From Desulforapulum autotrophicum HRM2 (GTDB lineage: Bacteria; Desulfobacterota; Desulfobacteria; Desulfobacterales; Desulfobacteraceae), in the NCBI RefSeq assembly GCF_000020365.1, contig NC_012108.1, positions 2,604,001 through 2,668,000 on the forward strand: a stretch of 64,000 nucleotides of DNA, in the 5' to 3' direction. The notes beneath the pieces are model-generated. The model worked only from the letters and a program-made list of their open reading frames with translations. It made no database searches and was not told where the DNA came from. Shown in pieces: positions 1-8,887 of this stretch (position 1 is the first letter of the stretch; each line of letters opens with the position of its first letter). A program made the position numbers and the translations under genes.

Positions 1-519
1 GCCTATAAAGACGCAAAAAAGGCATCACTCAGGGATGGTCTTACCGGTCTTTTGAACCGAATTGCCATTGATGGGCTTTTGGAAAAAGCCTTCCGGGGGG
101 CTGTGGAAGGGAAAAACGACCTTTCCCTGGTGATGATCGATGTGGATTTTTTTAAAAAATTCAACGATAATTTCGGGCACCAGTCAGGTGATTCCATCCT
201 TAAACTGATCGCCAACACATTAAAAAAACTTTCCAGACCCTTTGACCATGTGGGTCGGTACGGCGGTGAGGAATTTATCGTCGTCCTCACCAATACCGGA
301 TTATCACAGGCCATTGTCTATGCTGAAAGAATCCGCAGGGAAATAGAGCACCTGGGAGTACTCCTGGTCAATCGGTTTCCAGGTCTTGCCCTTACTGTGA
401 GTGCTGGTGTCAGCGGGTATGAAAAAAATGTTAAAAACCGGGAGGTCCTCATTGCAAAGGCAGACAAGGCATTGTACCAGGCTAAGGAGACCGGGAGAAA
501 CAAGGTCGTTGTCGGATAG
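1..519 (+). CDS. GGDEF-domain protein (diguanylate cyclase), C-terminal part
   Basis: The reading frame is open from base 1, so the gene begins upstream of the window and only its last 172 residues are visible. They make up a whole GGDEF domain. It opens with the usual RDGLTGLLNR entry motif, carries the active-site GGEEF near residue 86, and has an inhibitory-site RxxD (RPFD) exactly five residues before GGEEF. All catalytic features look intact, so it should condense two GTP into cyclic di-GMP and be subject to product inhibition. The sensory part that would tell what controls it lies outside the window. The next gene starts 26 bases downstream. Confidence 0.93.
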   Translation, partial: AYKDAKKASLRDGLTGLLNRIAIDGLLEKAFRGAVEGKNDLSLVMIDVDFFKKFNDNFGHQSGDSILKLIANTLKKLSRPFDHVGRYGGEEFIVVLTNTGLSQAIVYAERIRREIEHLGVLLVNRFPGLALTVSAGVSGYEKNVKNREVLIAKADKALYQAKETGRNKVVVG

Positions 520-545
520 TTTCATAAAAAACAAAGGAGCTAAAA

Positions 546-842
546 ATGAAGGTAATCATCGATCTTTGTGTGGTGCCCCTGGGAGTGGGGGTCTCAGTTT
601 CCAAATATGTTGCCGCCTGCCATGAAATCATCAATCAGGCCGGGCTAAAATCAGAGCTCCATGCCTATGGTACCAACATTGAGGGGGAGTGGGACCAGGT
701 ATTCGGTGTGGTAAAAACCTGCCATGAACGAATTCATGAAATGGGCGCGCCCAGGATAACCACCACCATCAAGGCTGGTACCCGGATTGACCGGGATCAG
801 ACCATGGCCGACAAGGTGGCCAGCGTACGGGAAAAGGTGTAG
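546..842 (+). CDS. MTH1187 family (DUF77/YkoF-like) thiamine-binding-type protein
   Basis: A 98-residue protein starting MKVIIDLCVVPLGVGVS, with the PLG(x)GVSVS opening, a central HAYGTNIEGEW segment and a closing RIxxTIKAGTRxDR-type stretch that mark the small ferredoxin-fold MTH1187/DUF77 family. Members form tetramers and some bind thiamine or its precursors; no enzyme activity is established. A good ribosome site (AAAGGAG) precedes the ATG. The stop codon is directly followed by the TTG start of the antiporter gene, so the two are probably cotranscribed, but a functional link is not obvious. The family assignment is firm; thiamine binding is only family knowledge. Confidence 0.85.
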   Translation: MKVIIDLCVVPLGVGVSVSKYVAACHEIINQAGLKSELHAYGTNIEGEWDQVFGVVKTCHERIHEMGAPRITTTIKAGTRIDRDQTMADKVASVREKV

Positions 843-3356
843 TTGGATATTCTTATCTTCGGGGCATGCTTTGCCATCGTTGCCGCAGCATCAAAACAGA
901 TCGGACAGCAACTGGTTAAAACCGGGCTGCCCCTGATCAGTGGATTTTTGTTCACCGGTATTGTGGCAGGTCCCCATGTGCTTGACATTATTTCCAGTCA
1001 AGCGTGTGTGAACCTGCGGTTTGTGGATGAGTTCTCCCTGGGATACATTGCCTTTGCTGCAGGCGGCGAGCTCTACCTGAAAGAGCTGAAAAACAGGGTT
1101 AAAACCATTGCATGGATGACCATTTGCCTTGTTGGAACTACCTTTCTCCTGACTAGCCTGACCACTTTTTTCCTTGCCGACTGGATCCCATTCATGGCAT
1201 CCATGCCCATGGCGGCAAGGATCGGAGTCTCGGTTCTTGCCGGTGCCATCATGGTTGCGCGCTCTCCCTCGTCGGCCATTGCCGTTGTCAACGAATTAAG
1301 GGCCAGGGGGGCGTTTACCCAGACCGTTCTTGGGGTGACCATTATCATGGATGTGGTGGTCATCGTTCTGTTTGCCGCCAATACTTCTGTTGCAGACGCG
1401 CTGTTCTCCGGGGTGGATCTCAGATTCGGCTTTGTCCTTCTTCTGGTTGCGGAAATAGGGGCCTCCATTGTTATGGGATACCTTGTCTTTCAGTCGCTTG
1501 TGGCTGTGATGAAACTTCCGGTTCAAAAGGCCGTAAAGGCTGTTTTTATCTTGACCACGGGGTATCTGGTCTTCTGGTTGACCTTTGCGTTTCGCAGGTT
1601 TGTCCATGACGCCCTGGGTCTTGACGTGCTCCTTGAACCTTTGCTCACCTGCATGGTGGCGGGATTTCTTGTGTCAAACCATTCACGGTTCAAAAACGAA
1701 TTTTCAAAAATTCTTTTGGACGTTGGTCCGCCTATTTATATTGCCTTCTTCACCCTGACCGGTGCATCCCTGTCACTGGATGTCCTGGTTTCAACCTGGC
1801 CCATTGCCGTGGCGCTTTTTTTTGCACGGGGAATTGCCATTTTTGCCGGTTCGTTCATGGGCGGATCTTTTGCAAAGAATCCGTTGAAGAACAACCTGGT
1901 CAGCGGCATGGCCTTCATTACCCAGGCAGGGGTGGGTCTTGGGCTTGCAAAGGCGGTGGTTGTTGAATTTCCCGGCTGGGGCGACGCCTTTGCCACCATC
2001 ATGATTTCTGTCATCATATTAAATCAGATCATTGGCCCCATTGCCTTTAAAGCCGCCATTAAACTGATGAACGAAGATCGTCCAAAGGCCATGGCAGAGG
2101 TGTTTGAGGACGCAAGGGATGCAATAATTTTCGGCACCGACGGCCAGGCCGTTGCCCTGGCCATGTCCCTGTCAGCCAAGGGGTGGCAGGTGAAAATTAT
2201 GGCCCCTGTAACAGCAGTTGAAGATAAGAACAACACCATTGATAAAAACCCGGATATTCAGGTGGTAAGGCTTGGGGGGTTGACCCTTGCCGAGCTTGAA
2301 CGAAATAATTGTCATCGGGTGGGAGCCATTGTGGCCATGCTGACAGATGAAGAAAATTATACCATCTGTGAAATCGCCTACGAACATTTCGGCACCCAGA
2401 CGATCATTGCCAGATTGGGCGACCGGAACAATTTTCATCGTTTTCAGCGCCTGGATGTTTTGATTGTGGATCCGTCAACGGCCATTGTAAATCTTCTGGA
2501 CCATTTTGTGCGATCTCCTGCCGCGGCATCCCTTTTCATGGGCATGGACACGGATCGGAAAATTATGGACGTTGTCCTTCGCAACCCGGACCTTTTTGGC
2601 CTGGCGCTCCGGGATTTGCGCCTGCCATTTGACACCGTTATCATGTCGGTTCGAAGACGTGGGGTATTGTTCATCCCCCACGATTACACACGCCTTGAGG
2701 CAGGAGATCTTGTAACCCTGGTCGGGTCTGTAACCTCCCTGGCGGAGGTTGTCCTGCGATTTGATGTCAATCGCAAGGAGGCCCTGGTTCAAATGGTTGA
2801 AAAGGCTGCTGCAACTGAGTTGACCCAAAACCCTGTCAAGGCGGAAGTAAAGGAAATCATTGCCCGTAAACCTTCCGCCCAGAAAGACCGGTTTGACCGT
2901 GTTGTTGAACAAAGCACGGTTCTGGATATCAAGGAACCCATGGACCAGGAGGCGTTTTTCCAGGCGGTTGCCAGGGCCATGGCCCCTTCGTTAAACGTTT
3001 CTGCTCAAAGTTTAAAGCAGATGTTGATCAAAAGGGAAGAACAGGTTACAACAGTTCTGGCGCCAGGCCTTGCCGTTCCCCATATTATCATTGAGGGCCG
3101 GGAAAAATTTTCCATCCTGCTTGCCCGGTCCAGACGGGGGATTGAATTCGTAAAATCCCAGCCCCTGGTCCATGCGGCCTTTGTACTTGTGGGATCAAAG
3201 GATCAACGAAATTTTCATCTTCGGGCTTTGTCGGCAATCGCCCAGATTGTCATGGATCCCAGGTTTGAAAGAAAATGGATGCGGGCAAAAACCACGAGTG
3301 GCTTAAGAAAGGTAATCATGTACGCAAATCGAAAGCGGGGGAAAGAGGACGCATGA
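843..3356 (+). CDS. CPA2-type cation:proton antiporter with TrkA-N/TrkA-C and PTS EIIA domains
   Basis: An 837-residue inner-membrane protein. Residues 1 to about 400 are roughly a dozen hydrophobic segments of the monovalent cation:proton antiporter-2 family. Residues about 425-545 form a TrkA-N (RCK) nucleotide-binding fold with a degenerate glycine motif (GTDGQAVALA). Residues about 580-650 form a TrkA-C regulatory domain. Residues about 700-837 match a PTS EIIA type-2 (PtsN-like) domain with the phosphoacceptor-type histidine in AVPHII near residue 747. It likely exchanges K+ or Na+ for protons, gated by a nucleotide and perhaps by PTS phosphorylation. The start is TTG immediately after the previous stop, with GGAAAAGG upstream. 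The last bases overlap the dtd start (ATGA). Confidence 0.88.
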   Translation: MDILIFGACFAIVAAASKQIGQQLVKTGLPLISGFLFTGIVAGPHVLDIISSQACVNLRFVDEFSLGYIAFAAGGELYLKELKNRVKTIAWMTICLVGTTFLLTSLTTFFLADWIPFMASMPMAARIGVSVLAGAIMVARSPSSAIAVVNELRARGAFTQTVLGVTIIMDVVVIVLFAANTSVADALFSGVDLRFGFVLLLVAEIGASIVMGYLVFQSLVAVMKLPVQKAVKAVFILTTGYLVFWLTFAFRRFVHDALGLDVLLEPLLTCMVAGFLVSNHSRFKNEFSKILLDVGPPIYIAFFTLTGASLSLDVLVSTWPIAVALFFARGIAIFAGSFMGGSFAKNPLKNNLVSGMAFITQAGVGLGLAKAVVVEFPGWGDAFATIMISVIILNQIIGPIAFKAAIKLMNEDRPKAMAEVFEDARDAIIFGTDGQAVALAMSLSAKGWQVKIMAPVTAVEDKNNTIDKNPDIQVVRLGGLTLAELERNNCHRVGAIVAMLTDEENYTICEIAYEHFGTQTIIARLGDRNNFHRFQRLDVLIVDPSTAIVNLLDHFVRSPAAASLFMGMDTDRKIMDVVLRNPDLFGLALRDLRLPFDTVIMSVRRRGVLFIPHDYTRLEAGDLVTLVGSVTSLAEVVLRFDVNRKEALVQMVEKAAATELTQNPVKAEVKEIIARKPSAQKDRFDRVVEQSTVLDIKEPMDQEAFFQAVARAMAPSLNVSAQSLKQMLIKREEQVTTVLAPGLAVPHIIIEGREKFSILLARSRRGIEFVKSQPLVHAAFVLVGSKDQRNFHLRALSAIAQIVMDPRFERKWMRAKTTSGLRKVIMYANRKRGKEDA

Positions 3357-3811
3357 AGGCAGTGATTCAGCGGGTGAGCCGGGCCGAAGTCCGGGTTGAT
3401 GATAAAATAACTGGTACCATAGGCGCAGGAATTGTCGTGCTTCTGGGAGTAGGACAAGACGATACCGCAACGGATGCGGAAAAACTGTGCGCCAAGATTG
3501 CCGGTCTCAGGATCTTTGAGGATGCCCGGGGAAGGATGAACCTGTCGCTCATGGAGATCAACGGCGAAATCCTTGTGGTCTCCCAGTTCACCCTCATGGC
3601 AGACTGCTCCAGGGGAAGACGCCCCTCGTTTGTCAAGGCAGCCCCGCCGGACCGGGCTGAAATCCTTTACGATCACTTTGTCGAAACCTGCCGCTGCCTT
3701 GGCATCCCCACGGCAACCGGCCGGTTTCGTACCGTGATGGAGGTGAGCCTCACAAACTCGGGACCCGTGACCTTGATGCTTGATTCAAGGGGAAAAAAAG
3801 ATAAGGAATAG
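3353..3811 (+). CDS. dtd: D-aminoacyl-tRNA deacylase
   Basis: A 152-residue Dtd protein. It hydrolyses D-amino acids (and misacylated glycine) from tRNA in the cytoplasm. The two signature segments of the active site are present: SQFTLMADCSRGRRPSF in the middle and NSGPVTLMLDSRGK at the end, with the Gly-cisPro pair in GPVT. The length is close to the usual 145 residues. The start chosen is the ATG at 3353, overlapping the antiporter stop as ATGA, because it gives the canonical MKAVIQRVSRAEV opening; a longer in-frame opening upstream lies inside the antiporter gene. A short GC-rich hairpin follows the stop. Confidence 0.96.
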   Translation: MKAVIQRVSRAEVRVDDKITGTIGAGIVVLLGVGQDDTATDAEKLCAKIAGLRIFEDARGRMNLSLMEINGEILVVSQFTLMADCSRGRRPSFVKAAPPDRAEILYDHFVETCRCLGIPTATGRFRTVMEVSLTNSGPVTLMLDSRGKKDKE

Positions 3812-3819
3812 AACCATAT

Positions 3820-3833
3820 CCGCCCTGGGGCGG
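3820..3833 (+). terminator. Short GC hairpin after dtd
   Basis: CCGCC and GGCGG pair around a CTGG loop, nine bases after the dtd stop. No U-tract follows, so this is a weak candidate for termination or RNA 3' end protection before the phosphate transporter gene. Confidence 0.3.
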
Positions 3834-3873
3834 CTTGTTCATATTGTTGGTTCAATGTTAAAGGGGAAATATT

Positions 3874-6126
3874 ATGGGACTTGAATTTTATTATTTGATT
3901 GTGGCCCTGCTGATATTGTTTGCCATGCTTGACCTGGTGGTTGGCGTCACAAATGATGCTGTTAATTTTTTGAATTCATCCATCGGTTCCAAGGCGGCAC
4001 CGTTTTTTGTGATCATGATCATTGCAAGCCTTGGCATACTTGCCGGGGTTACCTTTTCAGGGGGTATGATGGAGGTGGCAAGAAAGGGAATTTTCCATCC
4101 TCAGTTTTTTACCATGCCCGAACTGTTAACGATCTTTCTGGCTGTCATGATCACGGATATCCTGTTGCTCGACCTTTTCAACACCCATGGCCTGCCCACA
4201 TCGACCACGGTCTCCATCGTGTTTGAACTCCTCGGTGCTGCAGTTGCCCTGTCCACCATAAAAATCATCTCTTCAACCGACACCACCATGGTGTTATGGG
4301 ATTATATCAACACGGCCAAGGCCATGGCCATTGTGGGTGGCATCCTTTTATCCATTGTGATCGCTTTTTTCTCTGGTGCTGTAATGCAGTTTCTGTCCCG
4401 CCTGCTTTTCACCTTTGATTACCAGGAGAGATTAAAGAAATATGGAGCGCTCTGGGGGGGCATGGCCATGACCGCCATCACCTTTTTCATTCTGGTCAAA
4501 GGAGCCAAAGGAGCTACTTTCATGGATGCCCAGGCCGTGGCCTGGATAAAGGGGCATTCTGCGGTTATCATGGCAGCCATCTTTACCGTGTCTGCCGTGG
4601 CGTTCCAGGTCCTGATCGTTTTTTTCAAGGTCAACATTTTAAAACCCATTGTTCTCGTGGGAACCTTTGCCCTTGCCATGGCATTTGCCGCCAATGACCT
4701 GGTCAATTTCATAGGCGTTCCCCTTGCCGGGCTCAACGCCTTTCAGACGGCCCTGGCAGCTGGCAATCCCCTGACCGTCACCATGGGTGCCCTGGCTCAC
4801 AAGGTCCATTCCCAGACCCATATCATGCTTGCGGCCGGTACGATCATGGTGTCCACCCTGTGGCTGTCCAAAAAGGCCCGAACGGTCACTGAAACAGAGA
4901 TCGGCCTGGGCAAGCAGGATGAAGGCACGGAAAAATTCGAATCTGTCTGGCTCTCCAGGAGAATCGTAAATATGTTTGATTCCGTGTTTGGCACATTAAG
5001 CAACTTCACGCCTGCACCGATCAGGCAAATGATCGATCGTCGCTTTGTTCCAATGCAGGTAAACCAGAGAACCTCAAGGGCAGAACAACCCTCGTTTGAT
5101 CTGGTTCGCGCTTCAGTCAACCTCATGGTGGCAAGCGCCGTGGTTTCGTTTGCCACATCCTTGAAACTACCCCTGTCCACCACCTATGTGACCTTCATGG
5201 TCGCCATGGGAAGCAGCTTTTCAGACCGGGCATGGGGCCGGGAAAGTGCCGTGTACCGGGTGACCGGTGTCCTGACCGTGATCAGCGGATGGTTCATGAC
5301 AGCCTTCATCGCCTTTATCGTTGCCTTTATCTTTGCCAATATTCTCTACTATCTGAAAATTCCGGGATTTTTCCTTCTTTTTGCCTCTTCTGGTTTCCTG
5401 ATCTGGAAAAATCACCAGAAGCATAAAGGACAGGAAAAGGACAAGCAGGAGATGACCATCTATACCCTGCACAATGTGAAGGATTTCCAGGATTCGGTTT
5501 CCCAGACTTTTGATCACCTGGCATTTCTGCTCAAAGGAATCAGGGAATCCTTTGATGTGGCCTTTGACGCACTCTTTGCCGAAGATCTGTATGCGCTCAG
5601 GCATGAACGGATGCGGATCAAGTATTTCCAGGACAGTGCGAATATCATTGTCGCAAATATCTTCAAAGTGCTGCGACTTCTGACCAAAGAAGACAAGGGA
5701 GTGTCCTACAATTACTATCAGATCATCCGAAGGCTTCAAAAACTCACGGACGGTCTCAGGGATACGATTATCCGGTCCAGCATGCACGTCAGCAATCGCC
5801 ACACCGGTTTGCTGGACGAGCAGATCCTGGAACTCAAAGAGATCAAAAAAGTATTTCTCAACATTTTTCTGCTGGTGGAGATCGCGTTTCGGGACAAACG
5901 CATTGCAGACTGCCAGGGGGTGGTGGAGCAGTATTATTATCTCAAGGAACTGGTGGATGACTATAACGAAAACCAGATTGGACGAATCCGGGATGATTCT
6001 TCAAAAACACGGCTGAGCATCCTTTTTTATGCCATCAGCGGAAATTGTGTCATGATGGCCAAACAGAATATAAAACTGCTGGAAATCTTCAATGAATCCT
6101 TTAAACTCAACCAGAACTGCTCATGA
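3874..6126 (+). CDS. PiT-family inorganic phosphate transporter with C-terminal PhoU-like domain
   Basis: A 750-residue protein. The first ~510 residues are a PHO4/PiT transporter with the duplicated signature: GVTNDAVNFLNSSIGSKAAP near residue 24 and AFAANDLVNFIGVPLAG near residue 270. Many hydrophobic spans place it in the inner membrane, where it would import phosphate with H+ or Na+. Residues about 525-750 are soluble and strongly helical (NVKDFQDSVSQTFDHLAFLL onward) and resemble PhoU-type helical bundles, which in separate genes regulate such transporters. Here regulator and channel are fused. A strong ribosome site (AAAGGGG) precedes the ATG. The gene ends in a convergent terminator shared with the polyferredoxin gene. 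Confidence 0.9.
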   Translation: MGLEFYYLIVALLILFAMLDLVVGVTNDAVNFLNSSIGSKAAPFFVIMIIASLGILAGVTFSGGMMEVARKGIFHPQFFTMPELLTIFLAVMITDILLLDLFNTHGLPTSTTVSIVFELLGAAVALSTIKIISSTDTTMVLWDYINTAKAMAIVGGILLSIVIAFFSGAVMQFLSRLLFTFDYQERLKKYGALWGGMAMTAITFFILVKGAKGATFMDAQAVAWIKGHSAVIMAAIFTVSAVAFQVLIVFFKVNILKPIVLVGTFALAMAFAANDLVNFIGVPLAGLNAFQTALAAGNPLTVTMGALAHKVHSQTHIMLAAGTIMVSTLWLSKKARTVTETEIGLGKQDEGTEKFESVWLSRRIVNMFDSVFGTLSNFTPAPIRQMIDRRFVPMQVNQRTSRAEQPSFDLVRASVNLMVASAVVSFATSLKLPLSTTYVTFMVAMGSSFSDRAWGRESAVYRVTGVLTVISGWFMTAFIAFIVAFIFANILYYLKIPGFFLLFASSGFLIWKNHQKHKGQEKDKQEMTIYTLHNVKDFQDSVSQTFDHLAFLLKGIRESFDVAFDALFAEDLYALRHERMRIKYFQDSANIIVANIFKVLRLLTKEDKGVSYNYYQIIRRLQKLTDGLRDTIIRSSMHVSNRHTGLLDEQILELKEIKKVFLNIFLLVEIAFRDKRIADCQGVVEQYYYLKELVDDYNENQIGRIRDDSSKTRLSILFYAISGNCVMMAKQNIKLLEIFNESFKLNQNCS

Positions 6127-6138
6127 GAACTGCCCGTG

Positions 6139-6163
6139 TTTAACCTAAAACTTTTGGGTTAAA
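6139..6163. terminator. Bidirectional terminator hairpin between PiT and polyferredoxin genes
   Basis: TTTAACC and GGTTAAA form a stem whose interior can extend through AAAA/TTTT. The hairpin lies between two convergent genes and overlaps the last codons of the polyferredoxin gene. Confidence 0.5.
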
Positions 6164-7718
6164 ACGGAAACGCGTCGTTTTCACCCATGACCTTTTCTGG
6201 CAAATCCCCTGTCTGTTTTTGAAAAAACGGGGGACCCGATTGTTCGTGGGCCGCCAGGGCCACCACATGGATGGCCTTGGGCAAGACCGGGCATACCTGC
6301 TGGCAGGCGCCGCATCCAATGCAGGCGTCCGGGGCAAGTCTTGGATGGTGGACGTTGTTCTCCTTGATCGTATAAACCGCATGGGTGGGGCACACCTCTG
6401 CACACGCCCCGCAGTCACGTTTGTGGGTGTAGACCAGGCATTGGTTCTTTTCAAACACCACATGACCGATGCGGGTCCGCTGTTTTACACCAAGGGCGAG
6501 GGGGACAATGGCACCCGATGGACAGACCTGGGTGCAGGCGTTGCAGGTGTATGCGCAGCGGCTGCGGTTGAAATCAAGGCCTGGCTGAATAATTCCAGCC
6601 AGGCCAAAGTTGTTGATTCCCGGCAGAATCACCCGTTCAGGGCAGACTGCAACGCAGGCAAGACAGGCCGTGCAGGTGGCCGAAAAATGGTCAATGCCCA
6701 GGGCGCCAGGTGGAATTACGGGCAATGGGGTGGCAACGGTCTGTCTGACGATTGCAGTGGCTGGCTTTCGCAACAACAGGGCCAGGCCACCTGCTGCAAC
6801 CAGGGTCAGGAAATGTCGTCTGTGGGGCAGGGCTGCCCGGGTTGCGGTTCCAGAGGTCGGTGCATGGGGCAGGTATTGGATTGCCTGTTCAGGACAGACG
6901 TCCATGCAGTCAAAGCAGGCCACGCACCTTGATCCGTCAATCTCGCCCAGGGACGGATGGATGCAGGCCGCCCGGCAGACCCGTTGGCACTTTGCACAAC
7001 CATTACACCGCGTTTTGTCAATGGAGAACCGAAACAAAGCTTTCCTGGAGAAGAGGCTGAAAAAAGCGCCCACAGGGCAAAGGGTATTGCAGTAAAGTCT
7101 GCCGTGGAAAAAGGCCATGGTAGTCACCAGGATCAGCCAGACATAGGCCAGCATGAAGAGGGGCCAGGAAAGGGTATGGGACGGGGACGGTGAGAGGAGG
7201 TAGGGGCGAAAGGTTTCGGTTACGGCCACCATGAGATTGTTGATGGAAGCGCCTGCGGGCACAAGTAAAAGGGTGCAGAACCTGCCAAAGATCGACAACG
7301 GATCAAACAGGTTAACCATGATAAGCGATCCTGGGATCAGCACAAGGAGGGTCAGGATCAGAACCCCATACCATAAAAAGGGATAACCGTTACTGGTTCT
7401 GCCCTGCATGGCTGATCGTTTTCTGCCGCTCCTGCGGGCAAGAAAGCGTACCAGGTCCTGGAAAATGCCAAGGGGGCAGATCACGGCGCAGTAGATCCTG
7501 CCAAAGGCAAGACTGACAAGGACAAGGAACGAAAGCACGATAATCCCGGAAATGCCGCCGGACAAGGCCCGTGTGAGGGCAGGGAAAAATTGAATCCGAC
7601 CCAGGGTTTTTCCCACCCATTTTGTTATACCCGGATCATGATTCATGAAGAACAACAAAAACAAGACCAGGGTAAGGGCAGCGGTAAAGGCCCGGACAGT
7701 TCCGCGTTTGATCCTCAT
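6159..7718 (-). CDS. NapH-like membrane polyferredoxin with an internal twin-arginine segment
   Basis: A 519-residue iron-sulfur protein. The N-terminal ~220 residues have several membrane spans and the paired Cys-x3-CP motifs of the NapH/MauN type (CAVICPLG near 77, CNTLCPVG near 210). Two 4Fe-4S motifs follow (CNGCAKCQRVC, CVACFDCMDVCP). An internal RRHFLTLVAAGGLALLL stretch at 300-316 looks like a Tat signal or anchor. Four more clusters come after it (CTACLACVAVCP, CAYTCNACTQVCP, CGACAEVCP, CIGCGACQQVCP). It would pass electrons between the membrane quinone pool and a partner. It overlaps the upstream DUF362 gene by four bases, so the two form one operon. The electron donor and acceptor are unknown. 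Confidence 0.88.
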   Translation of the reverse strand: MRIKRGTVRAFTAALTLVLFLLFFMNHDPGITKWVGKTLGRIQFFPALTRALSGGISGIIVLSFLVLVSLAFGRIYCAVICPLGIFQDLVRFLARRSGRKRSAMQGRTSNGYPFLWYGVLILTLLVLIPGSLIMVNLFDPLSIFGRFCTLLLVPAGASINNLMVAVTETFRPYLLSPSPSHTLSWPLFMLAYVWLILVTTMAFFHGRLYCNTLCPVGAFFSLFSRKALFRFSIDKTRCNGCAKCQRVCRAACIHPSLGEIDGSRCVACFDCMDVCPEQAIQYLPHAPTSGTATRAALPHRRHFLTLVAAGGLALLLRKPATAIVRQTVATPLPVIPPGALGIDHFSATCTACLACVAVCPERVILPGINNFGLAGIIQPGLDFNRSRCAYTCNACTQVCPSGAIVPLALGVKQRTRIGHVVFEKNQCLVYTHKRDCGACAEVCPTHAVYTIKENNVHHPRLAPDACIGCGACQQVCPVLPKAIHVVALAAHEQSGPPFFQKQTGDLPEKVMGENDAFPF

Positions 7719-8650
7719 CCCTTGAGGTCGATCTTCTGGATATTAAGGGTCGAAAGATCCATGGTTCCGATACCTGCCCTGTGGGCATACAGGATGTGAT
7801 TTATTTTTTCGGGTTCCAGACCAAAAATCCGGGCACCGGCAGCATCAATGGCAACGATATCCGTTGACAGTAAAAGGGTTTTACGGATCACCACATCATC
7901 CCTGCCGGCCCGGCTCGGACCGTTGCGCAGGGTGATTCTGTAGCCGTCCATGACGTTGAGATCAGGTTTTCTTGCATGGCAGAAGTCTGCAATACATTGG
8001 TGCAGTCCCTTCCAATGGTAGGTCCCCCGGTTCCAAACCACACCCATCTGGTTTTTCATGGCAAGACTCAGGCCCGATGAACTGTGGTGTTTGAGCACAG
8101 GCACATTGATATATACGTCTGATGCCAGGACAAGCTCATGGACCCGGGTGGATGTGAGGGTGGTACCGTTGGGAATGTCGATGGCCTGGAAATATCGTTC
8201 ATGATCCCCCGGGACAATGACGGCTCCGGCTGATTTCGCGGCTGATTCAATCCCGCTGGCCACATAGCAGCGTCGACCGTTCTCGACGCTATGATCAAAT
8301 ACATGGACCTTTTTGGCCCCAGCGTCCACACAATGGGCCACAATGCGTTGAATCAGTTCTGGATTGGTGTTGGCACCGGATTCAGGTGGTCGGTTCCACC
8401 CGATATTGGGTTTAATCACAACGGTCTGGTTGGGCTTTACAAAGCGCCTGATGCCGCCGGCAAGGCCAATGGCCGCATCGAACATGGCTGCGGGTTCGCC
8501 GTTTTTTACGGCCACAAGGTCTGGGGGCAGTTGGGGATTCATTGCCCCCCAAAGGGCGTCAATGCCGGAAAACATCATGGTACCTGCGGCAGCGGTTGAC
8601 AGGGCGGCACTTTTCTTTAAAAAGGTTCTTCGAGTCTCCAGTTTTTCCAT
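7715..8650 (-). CDS. DUF362 domain protein with Tat signal
   Basis: A 311-residue protein opening with a twin-arginine signal (RRTFLKKSAALSTAAAGT), so it should be exported folded. The body is a DUF362 domain: GLAGGIRRFVKPNQTVVIKP, a KHHSSSGLSLAMKNQMGVV stretch and a DIVAIDAAGARIFG stretch. DUF362 proteins often sit beside ferredoxin genes and are of unproven function. Here the downstream polyferredoxin overlaps by four bases, suggesting the two act as one periplasmic redox unit. A very good ribosome site (AAGGAGG) precedes the ATG. The domain name is sure; the reaction is not known. Confidence 0.87.
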   Translation of the reverse strand: MEKLETRRTFLKKSAALSTAAAGTMMFSGIDALWGAMNPQLPPDLVAVKNGEPAAMFDAAIGLAGGIRRFVKPNQTVVIKPNIGWNRPPESGANTNPELIQRIVAHCVDAGAKKVHVFDHSVENGRRCYVASGIESAAKSAGAVIVPGDHERYFQAIDIPNGTTLTSTRVHELVLASDVYINVPVLKHHSSSGLSLAMKNQMGVVWNRGTYHWKGLHQCIADFCHARKPDLNVMDGYRITLRNGPSRAGRDDVVIRKTLLLSTDIVAIDAAGARIFGLEPEKINHILYAHRAGIGTMDLSTLNIQKIDLKG

Positions 8651-8790
8651 GGGGCCTCCTTGAACTTGGGCGTTGTTAGTTCGTTAAATTATATACTATT
8701 ATATGGCTTCATCTTTCCACCTTTTTAATCGTGCATGGAAAAAATCACCAAAATCGTAAAATCGTTGTTCGAGAATTTTTTTTAATATCC

Positions 8791-8819
8791 TTTACAAAAA
8801 GTTAATTCATATCTATAGA
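8791..8819 (+). promoter_or_regulatory. Sigma-70-type promoter for ppsA
   Basis: TTTACA at 8791-8796 and TATAGA at 8814-8819 are separated by exactly 17 bases in an AT-rich stretch about 60 bases before the ppsA start. This is close to the consensus and is the best-matching promoter in this gap. Confidence 0.6.
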
Positions 8820-8833
8820 ATTTAAGGAAAGGG

Positions 8834-8887
8834 ATGACTGAAAAATCCCAACCTATGAAGGTGGAAGAGGAGATGAATCATGGATAA
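8834..8887 (+). CDS. Small leader ORF overlapping the ppsA start
   Basis: Seventeen codons (MTEKSQPMKVEEEMNHG) begin at an ATG with its own AAGGAAAGG ribosome site and stop at a TAA five bases inside ppsA, in another frame. The ppsA start codon lies within it. It could be a translationally coupled leader peptide. No amino-acid run suggests attenuation. It may also be chance, since its last half contains the GAAGAGGAG that serves as ribosome site for ppsA. Confidence 0.35.
   Translation: MTEKSQPMKVEEEMNHG

Noticed and set aside
5221-5802. 193-codon open frame opposite the PiT transporter gene
   Set aside because: Antisense shadow of the PhoU-like region with no recognisable features.
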